A stretch of DNA of 64,000 nt. It comes from Ignavibacterium sp037440165. GTDB taxonomy: Bacteria > Bacteroidota > Ignavibacteria > Ignavibacteriales > Ignavibacteriaceae. The position numbers were made by a program, and so were the translations under genes. Below, in pieces: positions 1-9,199 of the stretch. The notes under the pieces are model-generated. The model had not been told where the DNA came from. It searched no databases and saw only the letters and a list, made by a program, of their open reading frames with translations. The stretch's first letter is position 1. Each line of letters starts with the position of its first letter. The stretch covers positions 1 through 64,000 of the forward strand of contig NZ_JBBIUQ010000005.1 in the NCBI RefSeq assembly GCF_037440165.1, in the 5' to 3' direction.

Positions 1-116
1 TCTGTACCGTTAATCGGATAAGTGCTGCCTCCAACTAATTGAGAATATGTTACTGATGATGTCAGAACGGTAAGAGAAATCATCAGCAGAGTGAATAAAG
101 AAAATCTTTTTGTCAT
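1..116 (-). CDS. Exported protein, N-terminal fragment (cut by window edge)
   Basis: Only the first 38 codons are visible; the gene runs off the window at base 1. The start is the ATG at 116-114, with an AGGAGAA ribosome site at 127-121 and four bases between. The peptide opens with MTKR, continues with a hydrophobic core of about 18 residues, and has a Tyr-Ser-Gln junction at 24-26 before a Gly/Ser/Thr-rich mature start. This is a clear secretory signal peptide. The mature start (LVGGSTYPINGT) resembles the beginning of large surface proteins I associate with Ignavibacteria T9SS cargo, but that is recollection rather than proof. Function unknown. The neighbouring secreted T9SS protein at 3816-6623 makes a cell-surface product plausible. 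Confidence 0.8.
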   Translation of the reverse strand, partial: MTKRFSLFTLLMISLTVLTSSVTYSQLVGGSTYPINGT

Positions 117-462
117 TTTGTTCTCCTAAAATAATTTTTCAAAAAGAAATTTTTTAAAAGCAGTAGAATTAATTGGTTGGATGGTGGTTACGGATATTCA
201 TTTTGTCCTCCGTGAATATATTGTTGGTTAATGTTTTAATTAAAGCTTAAAAGTTTAAGATGAACTTTTAAAGATTACATTGAAAAGAAATACAGAACAA
301 TTACGGACAAAATAATTTACGCACCATTAGTGAGGAAACGAGTATTCATAAATAAACTATCGACCATTCACAATTGAAAGTTATAAAAATAAAAATTTAC
401 ATTCAAATAAAATTTTTGTTAAACATCTGACAAATTTTCGTAACCGTGAATAGATAAAAATT
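117..462. other. Intergenic region without a gene (346 bp)
   Basis: This is the 5' region of the exported protein at 1-116 and the 3' region of the YihY gene. It is very AT-rich. I see no open frame with a plausible start and no strong terminator. A weak 7-bp inverted repeat (ATATTCA at 194-200, TGAATAT at 213-219) is present but has no adjoining T-run. It probably carries the promoter of the minus-strand exported gene, but I cannot point to a convincing -33/-7 pair. Confidence 0.5.
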
Positions 463-1419
463 TCAGACAGATTTAATATTATGTTTCCTTTCATCAAACA
501 ACTTCCCTATCTCTGCGCCTATGATAAAAACCGCTGCAGTGTAATAAATCCAGAAAGCAATTACTACAAGCAGAGCATAAGTTCCGTAAATTCTTCCCCA
601 GGTTTGAAAGTGTGAAATGTAATAACCAAAAGCAGTCTTCGCAGCAACCCAAAGTATCGATGCCCAAATTGCACCAACTAATGCTGAAGTTCTTTTTATT
701 TTTCTTGTAGGCACCAATCGATAAAACAAGTACATTAAAAGCATTATAATAATGAAAGAAATAAGTATCGTGTAAAGCTGCTGAAAGATAGGTTGATTCA
801 GAAACTGAAGGTATTCAGTTACATCAGCAATTTTCCTCAATAATTCTAAAAACGGAAGTGCAAGAATTGAAGCGAAGAAAAGTAGTATCGCAATTATGAT
901 GATGAGAAAGTCACGGAGTTTACCAATTAAAAAGTTTACATCAACCTCTTGCCCATTAATTTTATTCAGTACAGTTCTCATACTGCTAAAGAAACCGCTT
1001 GCAGCAAAAAACAACCCCACAAATCCAATAATTCCAGCAGCGTTCTTGAATTCAACTACTTCATAAATACGGCTGAAAATTATTTGCTTTGTAAACTCAG
1101 CGTATTGATCGTAAGGGATGACAGTGTTTATGAGATTAATGATTTGTAATTCCATTTCTTCAGAACTAAGAAAATTACCTAATACCCAAAATGCAATAAG
1201 CACTAAAGGAATGATACACGTGAACAACGAGAAAGCAAGTCCGCCAGAAAGTAAAAAAACATGATGCCGATCTATTCTGTCATATAATCCACCGAAATAA
1301 TGTTTAAGAAATGACCAAGTTTTTGCCCAAACGGGATTTATGTGAACAAGCAATCTTGCTTTTCTGTATATCTGATAAGGTTTGGACTTTTTTAGCTGTT
1401 CAAGAATTTTATTCTTCAC
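463..1419 (-). CDS. YihY/BrkB-family inner membrane protein
   Basis: A 318-residue polytopic membrane protein of the YihY (formerly RNase BN-like, BrkB) family. After a basic N-terminus of about 50 residues there are roughly six membrane segments. The family core is visible: HHVFLLSGGLAFSLFTCI near 52-69, AAGIIGFVGLFFAASGFF near 127-144, and a C-terminal GTYALLVVIAFWIYYTAAVF stretch. Its biochemical role is not established; members have been proposed as transporters and were once wrongly called ribonuclease BN. The start is a GTG at 1419-1417, placed 11 bases inside the end of purL, so it is probably translationally coupled to purL. No other in-frame start precedes the first membrane segment. 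The pairing with purL has no obvious metabolic meaning. Confidence 0.88.
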   Translation of the reverse strand: MKNKILEQLKKSKPYQIYRKARLLVHINPVWAKTWSFLKHYFGGLYDRIDRHHVFLLSGGLAFSLFTCIIPLVLIAFWVLGNFLSSEEMELQIINLINTVIPYDQYAEFTKQIIFSRIYEVVEFKNAAGIIGFVGLFFAASGFFSSMRTVLNKINGQEVDVNFLIGKLRDFLIIIIAILLFFASILALPFLELLRKIADVTEYLQFLNQPIFQQLYTILISFIIIMLLMYLFYRLVPTRKIKRTSALVGAIWASILWVAAKTAFGYYISHFQTWGRIYGTYALLVVIAFWIYYTAAVFIIGAEIGKLFDERKHNIKSV

Positions 1420-3631
1420 CGCTCATTATTCCCGGAATTGTATTGTAATAAATTTCCGAAAGCTCGTCTAAACTTACTTCAAAAAGATTTTTTATTTTTA
1501 ATGATGAACCTCCAACAGTTCCTAGCTTAACGAATGGTATTCTGGAAATTTTATTTTCAAGTTCAGATATTTTTTCTTTTGATACTGAAATCAAAATTCT
1601 TGATTGTGATTCTGAAAATATAGAAAAATCTTTTCTTGATTTGATTGGAATTTCTACTTCACAACCAATTTGTTTTTCCTGATTGATAATACAACACTCG
1701 GCTAAAGCTGCAGCAATTCCGCCTTCAGAAATATCGTGTGCAGATTTTATCAGACCTTTTCTTATAAGATTTAATAAAGTATCCTGTAATTTTTTTTCTC
1801 TGTCCAAATCAATTGAAGGACAATCTCCGGCTACGATGTTGTGAACCACTTTCAAATATTCGCTTCCGCCAAGTTCTTCTTTATCTTCTCCAAGCAAGTA
1901 AATAACATCGCCTTCATCCTTAAAGTATGATGTTGTGATATGATTTAAATCTTCAACAAGACCAACCATTCCAATTGTTGGTGTTGGATAAACTGCAGCA
2001 TCAGGAGATTCGTTATAAAAACTAACATTGCCGCCTGTAACTGGTGTATCAAACTTTCTGCAGGCTTCTCCCATTCCGGCAATTGCTTGTGCAAACTGCC
2101 AATACACTTCAGGCTTGTATGGATTTCCGAAATTCAAACAGTTTGTTACACCTAATGGAACGCCTCCTGAGCAAACAATATTTCTTGCACATTCTGCAAC
2201 TGCAATTTTAGTTCCTTCTTTTGGATTTAAGTAAACATATCTTGAGTTGCAATCTGTTTTCATCGCAAGAGCTTTTGGTGTTCCTTTGATGTAAATAACT
2301 GCAGCATCGCAGCCAGGTCCAACGATTGTGTTGGTTCTTACCATTGTGTCATACTGATTATAAATCCATTGCTTTGATACAATATTCGGAGATGAAAAAA
2401 CTTTCAGAAAAGTTTCTCTGAGGTCTTTTGGTTCTGACAAAGAATTTTGATCGAACCTTCTGGTTTCTTTTAAGTATTCAGGTTCTTTTTGATCACGAAT
2501 GTAAACCGGCGCCCCACCACCGAGCACTAACTCAAATGCCGGAATAGTTGCTTTTCTTTCGCCCTGATAATCAATATGAAGCAGACCATCGCCTGTTACT
2601 TCTCCAATAATTTCACAATTTAAATCCCATTTCTCAAAAACTTTTTTTACCTGATCTTCATAACCTTTTTTAACACAGCAAAGCATTCTTTCCTGACTTT
2701 CACTTAGCATAATTTCATAAGCAGTCATTCCCTCCTCGCGCAAAGGAACTTTAGCAAGATTAATTTTCATTCCGGCTTTTCCTTTTGCACTCATCTCGCT
2801 TGTTGAACATGAAATTCCGGCAGCTCCCATATCCTGAATTCCAATCAACCAATCATTCTTAATAATTTCGAGAGTAGCTTCGAGCAAAAGTTTTTCTGTA
2901 AACGGATCACCTACCTGCACCGATGGTCTTTTAGCTTCTGACTTTTCAGAAATTTCTTCTGATGCGAAAGTAGCTCCGTGTATTCCATCTCTTCCTGTTG
3001 ATGAACCAACAATCATAACAGGATTTCCTACACCTTTCGCAACCGCAGATGCAATATGTTTTTTGTTTACAATTCCAACTGCCATTGCATTGACAAGTGG
3101 ATTACTCTGGTATGATTCATCAAAGTAAACTTCTCCTGCAACAGTAGGGACACCGAAACTATTTCCATAATCGCCAATTCCCCGAACAACACCATCAAAT
3201 AAAAATCTAGTGCGGGCATCTTTTAATGAACCAAACCGAAGTGAATTTAATGAAGCAATTGGACGAGCACCCATTGTAAAGATGTCTCTCATAATTCCAC
3301 CCACACCAGTGGCAGCACCTTGATATGGTTCAACAGCTGATGGATGATTATGGCTTTCAATTTTAAATGCGACTGCAAGATCATCACCAATGTCGATTAG
3401 TCCTGCATTTTCTTCTCCGGCTGCAACTAATAATCTTCCGCCGCTGCGTGGTAAAGTTTTTAATTGAGCGATAGAATTTTTATAACTGCAATGCTCGCTC
3501 CACATTACAGAAAAAATTCCAAGCTCTGTGAAGGTTGGTGTACGACCAAGAATTTTTAAAATCTTTTCCCATTCCTCTTTAATTAAACCGTGCTCTTGTG
3601 CAAGCTCAAAAGTTACTTCAGGTTCTTTCAT
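1409..3631 (-). CDS. purL: Phosphoribosylformylglycinamidine synthase subunit PurL
   Basis: The 740-residue small-form PurL, the synthetase subunit that converts FGAR to FGAM in purine biosynthesis using ATP and ammonia delivered by PurQ. The short form works with separate PurS and PurQ subunits, which are not in this window. Family features include the SEHCSYKNS segment with the catalytic histidine near residue 46, the glycine-rich ATP segment GGGAPVYIRD near 370, SESQERML in the first AIRS-like half, and DISEGGIAAALAECC in the second. Two AIRS-like repeats span about 50-390 and 400-730. The ATG at 3631 has no clear Shine-Dalgarno. The last 11 bases overlap the GTG start of the YihY gene. 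purA lies 24 kb away and is transcribed in the other direction. Confidence 0.97.
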   Translation of the reverse strand: MKEPEVTFELAQEHGLIKEEWEKILKILGRTPTFTELGIFSVMWSEHCSYKNSIAQLKTLPRSGGRLLVAAGEENAGLIDIGDDLAVAFKIESHNHPSAVEPYQGAATGVGGIMRDIFTMGARPIASLNSLRFGSLKDARTRFLFDGVVRGIGDYGNSFGVPTVAGEVYFDESYQSNPLVNAMAVGIVNKKHIASAVAKGVGNPVMIVGSSTGRDGIHGATFASEEISEKSEAKRPSVQVGDPFTEKLLLEATLEIIKNDWLIGIQDMGAAGISCSTSEMSAKGKAGMKINLAKVPLREEGMTAYEIMLSESQERMLCCVKKGYEDQVKKVFEKWDLNCEIIGEVTGDGLLHIDYQGERKATIPAFELVLGGGAPVYIRDQKEPEYLKETRRFDQNSLSEPKDLRETFLKVFSSPNIVSKQWIYNQYDTMVRTNTIVGPGCDAAVIYIKGTPKALAMKTDCNSRYVYLNPKEGTKIAVAECARNIVCSGGVPLGVTNCLNFGNPYKPEVYWQFAQAIAGMGEACRKFDTPVTGGNVSFYNESPDAAVYPTPTIGMVGLVEDLNHITTSYFKDEGDVIYLLGEDKEELGGSEYLKVVHNIVAGDCPSIDLDREKKLQDTLLNLIRKGLIKSAHDISEGGIAAALAECCIINQEKQIGCEVEIPIKSRKDFSIFSESQSRILISVSKEKISELENKISRIPFVKLGTVGGSSLKIKNLFEVSLDELSEIYYNTIPGIMSGEE

Positions 3632-3766
3632 TAGTAATAATTTCTATTTTATATGTGAATTTTTATGGTTGAAATATACAGATAATGAGAATGTTATTGA
3701 AGAAATGTAACAAGTGTTAGGTGGCCTCAGTTTTCACGCTAAGGAGAAAGATTATTGTTTAAAATA

Positions 3767-3793
3767 AAAAAGCGGATATTAAACCCGCTTTTT
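3767..3793 (-). terminator. Rho-independent terminator of the Asp-box T9SS gene
   Basis: A perfect 9-bp stem (AAAAAGCGG at 3767-3775, CCGCTTTTT at 3785-3793) with a 9-base loop, 23 bases past the stop codon at 3816. Read on the minus strand, the stem is followed by a T-rich tail (TTTTTTATTTT). It separates the secreted-protein gene from purL. Confidence 0.82.
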
Positions 3794-3815
3794 CTGAATA
3801 GAATATTTTCTGATA

Positions 3816-6623
3816 CTATTTCATCAACATCATTTTTCTAACTGCTTTGAAATCACCTGCCTGAATTGAATAGAAATATATTCCGCTCGTCAGGTTACTT
3901 GCATTAAAATTAACTTCATATCTTCCTGCTTGCTGTAAACTATTGACAAGAGTTGCAACCTTTTCACCAATTGCATTATAAACAGAAACATTAACCATTG
4001 CATCCTTTGCAATAGAATATTTAATCAAAGTAGAAGGATTAAATGGGTTTGGATAATTCTGTTCGAGTGCAAATGTTAACGGAGGATTAACTTCAACCTC
4101 AACAGTTTTTGAATATTCAAATTGTCCATCGTAATCAATTTGTTTGAGTCTGTAAGTGTACTTACCAACATTAACATTTTTATCAGTGAATGAGTAAGAC
4201 TTATACTCTGTAGTCGTTCCAGAGCCAGGAACATATCCGACTTTTTCAAAACTACCGCCATTGCTTCTCTGAATTTCAAATCCCTGATTGTTGGTTTCCG
4301 TTGCTGTATTCCAAATTAACTCAACATTATTTTCAACCGCTTTACCGGTAAATGAAGTAAGTTCAACAGGTATAACATAAGTTAATTCGATATCATCAAT
4401 ATACCAGTAATCGATATTGAATGAATTTCCTGTATAGAATAAAGCTAACTTTAGATTAGCTGCGTCAGAAGCAGGAGTAGTGAAAGAAGCTGAGACTGTT
4501 TGCGGTCCTGTATTTCCTGTTGGATCGGTTAACTGCCACAGTGGAGTGTAAGTTGCACCATCATCATATGTAACTGCAATGCCCATAACACCACTTGGAT
4601 TTGAATACCAATCAAGATAATGCTTGAGTATTAAATCAAGTTGAGTGCTGTTAGGTGCAGAAATATTTATTGATTTCAAATAAGAAGTTCCGTTAAATTG
4701 AGGAGTCCAGCTTAATCTGCATTCAGGGGCTACTTGTCCTCCGGCATTATTACTAGATTGAGTTGACCAGTTTGTTAAACCAAGAGGACCGACCGGAGTC
4801 CAATTAGCTAAGTCAGGAAATGGTTCAATGAATAAAGTACCGGGTGATAATTCAGTTCTGAATGACCAGAACGGACCTCCAACACCACAAGTATCATTCT
4901 TTCCAATTATTCTCCAGCCATATACTTTATTATACTGTAGTGGACCAGGAACAGCAATTGAGGAAATAACGGGACCATTATAAATCTGAGTTAGATTTCC
5001 TCCTTCACCAAACCAGACTTCACATTGAGTTGCGCCATTTCCATTTGTCCATTGTAACTGTGATAATGTAATTGGAACATTTGTTAGACCGTCTGCAGGA
5101 GTTGGATTACTCGCTGCATCAACCGGGCAAGGAGGACCAACTGTAACTTCAGCAATCCAAGCCTGATAATTTCCGGTTCTGTCATCCATCCAGAATGGAT
5201 AAGCTTTATTGTTTGCTGCGGCAATTCCGATGTAATCACCCTGATAGCCACCAGCTAAGCCGGCAATCGGTTTGGGTCTGAAATTCTGATCACTTGCGCG
5301 AAAGTTAGTGAAACTTACACCGCCATTGTAAGAAACTGCAAAATAAGCACCTGTGCTGTCGTTTGATGTTTCTCTGTTGTCATAGAAAACAATAAAAAGA
5401 TTACCGTTTGATTGATCAACAGTACACCAAGGAAAATACTGATCTTTACCATTGTTTAAAGCATCATCATTAACTCTTACTGGTGCGCTCCAGGTTGTTC
5501 CACCATCAGTTGATCTAATCAGAACAACATCCGGATCTGTTCCTGCGGGTGCTACTCCGCGCTGAGGCCAGGTAATATAAATATAACCATTGTTAGGTCC
5601 GCCGCTTCTATCAACAGCCATTGATGGGAAAGATGCAACACGAATTGATGTTGGCTTAATATTTCCTCTGATTCCAAAATTAAAATTACCATTAGGAGTA
5701 AGTGCGCCGTAAATTCTTGACTTTGTCCAGGTTACTCCGCCATCAGTTGATTTAGCAAAACCAATTGCATCTTCTCCTCCTGGCCAACTATCGTAGATTG
5801 CAAATGTTACATAAACCTCTCCATTTGGGCCAGTTTGAACATTAACGCCTTGAGCGTGACTGCCAGGATTTAATGTTGTGGATAAATTTTGTGCAGCACT
5901 CCAGTTTTGACCAAAATTTGTTGAGTATTTGATAACTGCGTCATTATCATTTGTACCACCAAAATCAGTCCAAACAGCATAGAGTCTATTTTCGTAAGGA
6001 GATCCAACCTGCTTATCAATCATTAGATGATTTTTATCAGCTAAGCTTCCGGGATTCGGAGCAACAGTATAAGATGACCAGGTAGTACCATTATCAGTTG
6101 ATCGGGAAATACCCTGACCACCGGGATTGTCAATATATCCGACATAAAAATATCCGTTAGTTCCTATTACATTTGCTGGATCACCACTGTTGGTGCCCAT
6201 CGAGCTTGGTGGATTATCAAAACCACTCCAGTTCAATCCACCATTTGTAGTCCAATAACAACCTGTTCCGTAAAGTGTTGATACAGGCCAGTTAGTAGCA
6301 TTTGCACCACCAAATAAAATATCTGGATTTGTTGGGTGAACATCAATTGATAACTCAGATTGTGTTGTGTTAGTTGTAGGTCGTACTCTGTAATTTGGAC
6401 TAACTACTACTTCTGTATTTTCAAATCTGTAAAACTGAAATTTGGGATCCACAGGTATCCAGCGATAATCGCTTTCGTTTATACCTGATGGAGCATTGCG
6501 ATCAATCTGTACTCTGGACCAAATACGACTATCATTACCTAAATCGCCCTGTGCGATTAGATTGACAGCAGTGAATCCAAACAGAATAATCACAAAGAAA
6601 ATTGTAGAGATCTTGCTTTTCAT
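3816..6623 (-). CDS. Secreted Asp-box (sialidase-like repeat) protein with T9SS sorting domain
   Basis: A 935-residue exported protein. Residues 1-25 form a signal peptide ending in LIAQ. Five Asp-box (BNR) motifs follow: TTNGGLNW at 125, STDNGTTW at 175, STNFGQNW at 234, STDGGVTW at 292 and STDGGTTW at 371. They are spaced as in a sialidase-type beta-propeller. Beyond about 500 come a short domain with paired cysteines, a carbohydrate-binding-like beta domain ending in DYWYIDDIEL, a fibronectin-like module (LTSFTGKAVENNVELIWNT), and the T9SS type A sorting domain starting at EQNYPNPFNPSTLIKYS and ending KAVRKMMLMK. Propellers of this type need not be sialidases, and I see no complete arginine triad, so substrate and enzyme activity are unknown. 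The ATG at 6623 has a GAGGAG ribosome site. A terminator follows the gene. Confidence 0.9.
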   Translation of the reverse strand: MKSKISTIFFVIILFGFTAVNLIAQGDLGNDSRIWSRVQIDRNAPSGINESDYRWIPVDPKFQFYRFENTEVVVSPNYRVRPTTNTTQSELSIDVHPTNPDILFGGANATNWPVSTLYGTGCYWTTNGGLNWSGFDNPPSSMGTNSGDPANVIGTNGYFYVGYIDNPGGQGISRSTDNGTTWSSYTVAPNPGSLADKNHLMIDKQVGSPYENRLYAVWTDFGGTNDNDAVIKYSTNFGQNWSAAQNLSTTLNPGSHAQGVNVQTGPNGEVYVTFAIYDSWPGGEDAIGFAKSTDGGVTWTKSRIYGALTPNGNFNFGIRGNIKPTSIRVASFPSMAVDRSGGPNNGYIYITWPQRGVAPAGTDPDVVLIRSTDGGTTWSAPVRVNDDALNNGKDQYFPWCTVDQSNGNLFIVFYDNRETSNDSTGAYFAVSYNGGVSFTNFRASDQNFRPKPIAGLAGGYQGDYIGIAAANNKAYPFWMDDRTGNYQAWIAEVTVGPPCPVDAASNPTPADGLTNVPITLSQLQWTNGNGATQCEVWFGEGGNLTQIYNGPVISSIAVPGPLQYNKVYGWRIIGKNDTCGVGGPFWSFRTELSPGTLFIEPFPDLANWTPVGPLGLTNWSTQSSNNAGGQVAPECRLSWTPQFNGTSYLKSINISAPNSTQLDLILKHYLDWYSNPSGVMGIAVTYDDGATYTPLWQLTDPTGNTGPQTVSASFTTPASDAANLKLALFYTGNSFNIDYWYIDDIELTYVIPVELTSFTGKAVENNVELIWNTATETNNQGFEIQRSNGGSFEKVGYVPGSGTTTEYKSYSFTDKNVNVGKYTYRLKQIDYDGQFEYSKTVEVEVNPPLTFALEQNYPNPFNPSTLIKYSIAKDAMVNVSVYNAIGEKVATLVNSLQQAGRYEVNFNASNLTSGIYFYSIQAGDFKAVRKMMLMK

Positions 6624-6844
6624 TGCAACTCCTCTTGTGATTGGAGATAGTTAATTAAATTAATTCGGATAAGTAAGTTCAAGCTTAAATATTTTTAGAG
6701 CGGTCACGAACCAGTGGATTATTCTGATTTGATGAACGCTAAGTTGTTAATTAAAATTTCCTGTTAAATAAAATCTGCCCGTTTAATGATTAAACTTAAA
6801 ACATTTTTGAATAACTTCGCAATAGTTAAACAAAAAAATTTTAA

Positions 6845-7921
6845 ATGATTTTCGTTGCAATAATCTTACCAGTTCTGCTTTTGATTTTCTTTTTCTTAAT
6901 AACTCTTGGTTTAAGAAGAACTTTATCAGCTAAAATCAACTCACCTGCTGAATACGAAAATATTTCAGTGATCATCGCAATTAAAAATGAAATTAATAAT
7001 CTACCAGCTTTAATAAATTCATTGAATAGTCCTGATTACCAACAAGATAAATACGAAATCATTTTTGTTGATGATAATTCAGAAGATGATTCATATAATT
7101 TTTTGGAGAGTCAATTAAATCATAATTATAAAATCATAAAAGCCATAAATAAAAAATTCAACGGCAAAAAAGGAGCGTTGGATGTTGGGATTAAGAATGC
7201 TCAATTTAATTTAATAGCTGTTACAGATGCAGATTGCCTGCCAGAGCCGCATTGGCTTAAATCAATCTCAGCAAAAATCTCAGAAGGTTTTGATATCATT
7301 TTTGGATACTCACCTTTAATCGAAAGTAAAAGTTTTGTTAGTAAAATTTCTTCATTCGAAAATTTAAGAAATTATATTCTATATTTTGCTTCTGCTGGAC
7401 TGCAAATACCTTATTCTGCAACCGCAAGAAGCTTTGCATTTCGGAAAGAATTGTTCTATCAAATTAATGGATTTGAAAACGCTAATGAAACATTAAGCGG
7501 TGATGATGATTTACTAATTCGCGAAGCAGTAAAAATTAAAGCAAGAATCGGAGCTTTCAGATTTGATAATGATTTGGTTTATTCATCGGCTCCTGATTCA
7601 CTAAAAGAGTATCTCAAGCGTAAAGCAAGACATTTAAAGACTTCACATCATTATTTACTTCAACACAAAATTTTTCTTTCACTTTGGCATTCTATAAATA
7701 TTTTTTCTGTCTATTCAATTTTTCTGATACCAATTTCAAATTTATTTGCAATTCCTTTAACGATTAAAATCTTTCTTGATGTTGTTCTTGTTTCAACAAT
7801 AAAGAAAACTCTTCCGCATTCTTTCTCAATGTTTGAGATAATTTATCTTCAAATGTTTTACGAAACATTTTTAATCATCAATTTTATTAACTCAGTTTTC
7901 ACTAAAGAAAAATGGAAGTAA
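6845..7921 (+). CDS. Membrane-anchored family 2 glycosyltransferase
   Basis: A 358-residue GT-A fold glycosyltransferase (GT2 family) anchored in the inner membrane. There is one N-terminal membrane segment (about 4-22) and about three at the C-terminus (277-297, 300-320, 330-350). The catalytic domain between them shows SVIIAIKNE at 41, FVDDNSEDD at 74-82 (nucleotide binding), TDADC at 127-131 (metal-binding DxD) and GDDDLLIREA at 219-228 (acceptor/base region). KRKARH at 258-263 stands where processive enzymes carry QxxRW, so this is probably a non-processive relative. The likely role is sugar transfer to a lipid or envelope glycan; donor and acceptor are unknown. The next gene, a methyltransferase, overlaps by 10 bases, so the two are probably coupled and may modify the same glycolipid. 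Confidence 0.88.
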   Translation: MIFVAIILPVLLLIFFFLITLGLRRTLSAKINSPAEYENISVIIAIKNEINNLPALINSLNSPDYQQDKYEIIFVDDNSEDDSYNFLESQLNHNYKIIKAINKKFNGKKGALDVGIKNAQFNLIAVTDADCLPEPHWLKSISAKISEGFDIIFGYSPLIESKSFVSKISSFENLRNYILYFASAGLQIPYSATARSFAFRKELFYQINGFENANETLSGDDDLLIREAVKIKARIGAFRFDNDLVYSSAPDSLKEYLKRKARHLKTSHHYLLQHKIFLSLWHSINIFSVYSIFLIPISNLFAIPLTIKIFLDVVLVSTIKKTLPHSFSMFEIIYLQMFYETFLIINFINSVFTKEKWK

Positions 7922-8760
7922 GCAGCACTTCGCAAGAATATAAAAATGTTGCCTGGCTGGATAAGTCACATCCAAATTATATACGCTGGGAACGGGCAAG
8001 AAAATTATCTGAAGAGAGAGGAAGATTAGTTTTAAGTTTACTAAATCAATATCAGGAAATTTCAAATAAAAAAATTCTTGACATTGGAAGTGGTGAAGGC
8101 GGGACTACTTCAATTCTTTCAAAATCTAATTTAGTCATCAGTATTGATTTAAGTTTGCTTAGACTCTCCAGACAAAAGCAAAATTATAAGACTAAAAATT
8201 TAGTTAATTGCGATGCAATGAATCTGCCATTTAGGAATAATTATTTTGATATAATTATTCTCCAGGATGTAATAGAGCATTTATATAACTACGAGAATTT
8301 TCTGAAAGAAATTAAAAAAGTTTTAAGTGAAGATGGAGTTATTTATCTCAGCACTCCGAATAAATTGTCGATAATAAATTTTTTGTCTGATCCTCATTGG
8401 GGTTTACCAACTGTTTCTGTTCTCAAAAGAAAAACTATCAGAAATATTTTTCTGAAATACCTTCGAAAGTCCGAAGTAAACAGAAATGATTTAGCTGAAC
8501 TGCTTTCACTGAATGAAATCAGAAAATATTTTTCGCTTGAGTTCGAGGTTTACATACAAACAAATAAAGTCGTAAAAGAACTTTTTAATGGTAATACAGG
8601 AATTGTTTGGAGTAATTTTCATTTGAGTTTGATTCGAATATTGAAAAGACTATCGCTTCACAAATTACTAATTAGTATTTCGAATGATAACTTTGGAATA
8701 CTTAATAAATATTTTACGCCAACATTTTATTTAGTAATTAAAAGAAAAAATTTGAATTAA
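7912..8760 (+). CDS. Class I SAM-dependent methyltransferase
   Basis: A 282-residue methyltransferase with a Rossmann-type SAM-binding domain in its first half. Motif I is ILDIGSGEGG at 55-64, the acidic end of strand 2 is SIDLSLLRLS at 77-86, and LQDVIEHL at 117-124 matches the post-motif II signature of Methyltransf_11/UbiG-like enzymes. STPNKLS at 147-153 follows. The C-terminal 120 residues are less conserved and probably form the acceptor site. The gene starts 10 bases inside the glycosyltransferase gene. In this context it most likely methylates a sugar or lipid intermediate made by that enzyme; the substrate cannot be read from the sequence. A UbiG/quinone role is unlikely because a separate ubiE gene is present at 45142. 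Confidence 0.85.
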   Translation: MEVSSTSQEYKNVAWLDKSHPNYIRWERARKLSEERGRLVLSLLNQYQEISNKKILDIGSGEGGTTSILSKSNLVISIDLSLLRLSRQKQNYKTKNLVNCDAMNLPFRNNYFDIIILQDVIEHLYNYENFLKEIKKVLSEDGVIYLSTPNKLSIINFLSDPHWGLPTVSVLKRKTIRNIFLKYLRKSEVNRNDLAELLSLNEIRKYFSLEFEVYIQTNKVVKELFNGNTGIVWSNFHLSLIRILKRLSLHKLLISISNDNFGILNKYFTPTFYLVIKRKNLN

Positions 8761-8791
8761 AACTCATATAAAATATTTTTGGAACGCAATT

Positions 8792-9199
8792 ATGGATTAC
8801 AAATTACTCGTTCAAAAAGCTATTGAAGCAAAACAAAATGCTTATGCGCCTTACTCAAATTTCAGAGTTGGTGCTGCTCTTCTTACAGAAGATGACCAAA
8901 TCATTACTGGATGTAATGTTGAAATCAGCTCATACAGTCTCACAATCTGTGCTGAACGAAATGCAATCTTCAAAGCATATTCTGATGGAATAAGAAAATT
9001 TAAAGCTATTGCTGTGGCTGCAGATACAATAGATTACATTTCTCCTTGTGGTGCCTGCCGTCAGGTAATTTCGGATTTATGCGGTGATATCGATGTTATT
9101 CTAATCAATGGAAACAATGAAACAAAAATTTTACGAACTCAGCAATTGCTTCCTTTCGCATTTACTGATAAAGAACTAAATAAAAAGGATTTAAGTTAA
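8792..9199 (+). CDS. cdd: Cytidine deaminase
   Basis: A 135-residue homotetrameric-type cytidine deaminase, which hydrolyses cytidine and deoxycytidine to uridine and deoxyuridine in the cytosol. The zinc site is complete: CAERNA at 53-58 gives Cys53 and the catalytic Glu55, and PCGACRQ at 85-91 gives Cys86 and Cys89. The substrate-binding NFRVGAAL is at 23-30. The length is normal for the short form. It opens a nucleoside-salvage run: its TAA overlaps the ATG of tdk by one base (TAATG), and the CNT nucleoside transporter and a purine-nucleoside phosphorylase follow directly. The order suggests uptake and recycling of exogenous nucleosides. Confidence 0.96.
   Translation: MDYKLLVQKAIEAKQNAYAPYSNFRVGAALLTEDDQIITGCNVEISSYSLTICAERNAIFKAYSDGIRKFKAIAVAADTIDYISPCGACRQVISDLCGDIDVILINGNNETKILRTQQLLPFAFTDKELNKKDLS

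Noticed and set aside
194..219. Short inverted repeat in the 5' region of the exported protein
   Set aside because: Seven base pairs with a 12-base loop and no T-run; too weak for a terminator or riboswitch.
306..335. Possible decayed copy of the 61-bp palindrome seen at 48964
   Set aside because: Only a short stretch (ATTTACGC and a few scattered bases) is shared and the inverted arm is missing.
949..1149. Small plus-strand open frame within the YihY gene, and many similar short frames elsewhere
   Set aside because: These lie fully inside well-supported genes on the opposite strand, lack ribosome sites and have no recognisable protein features.
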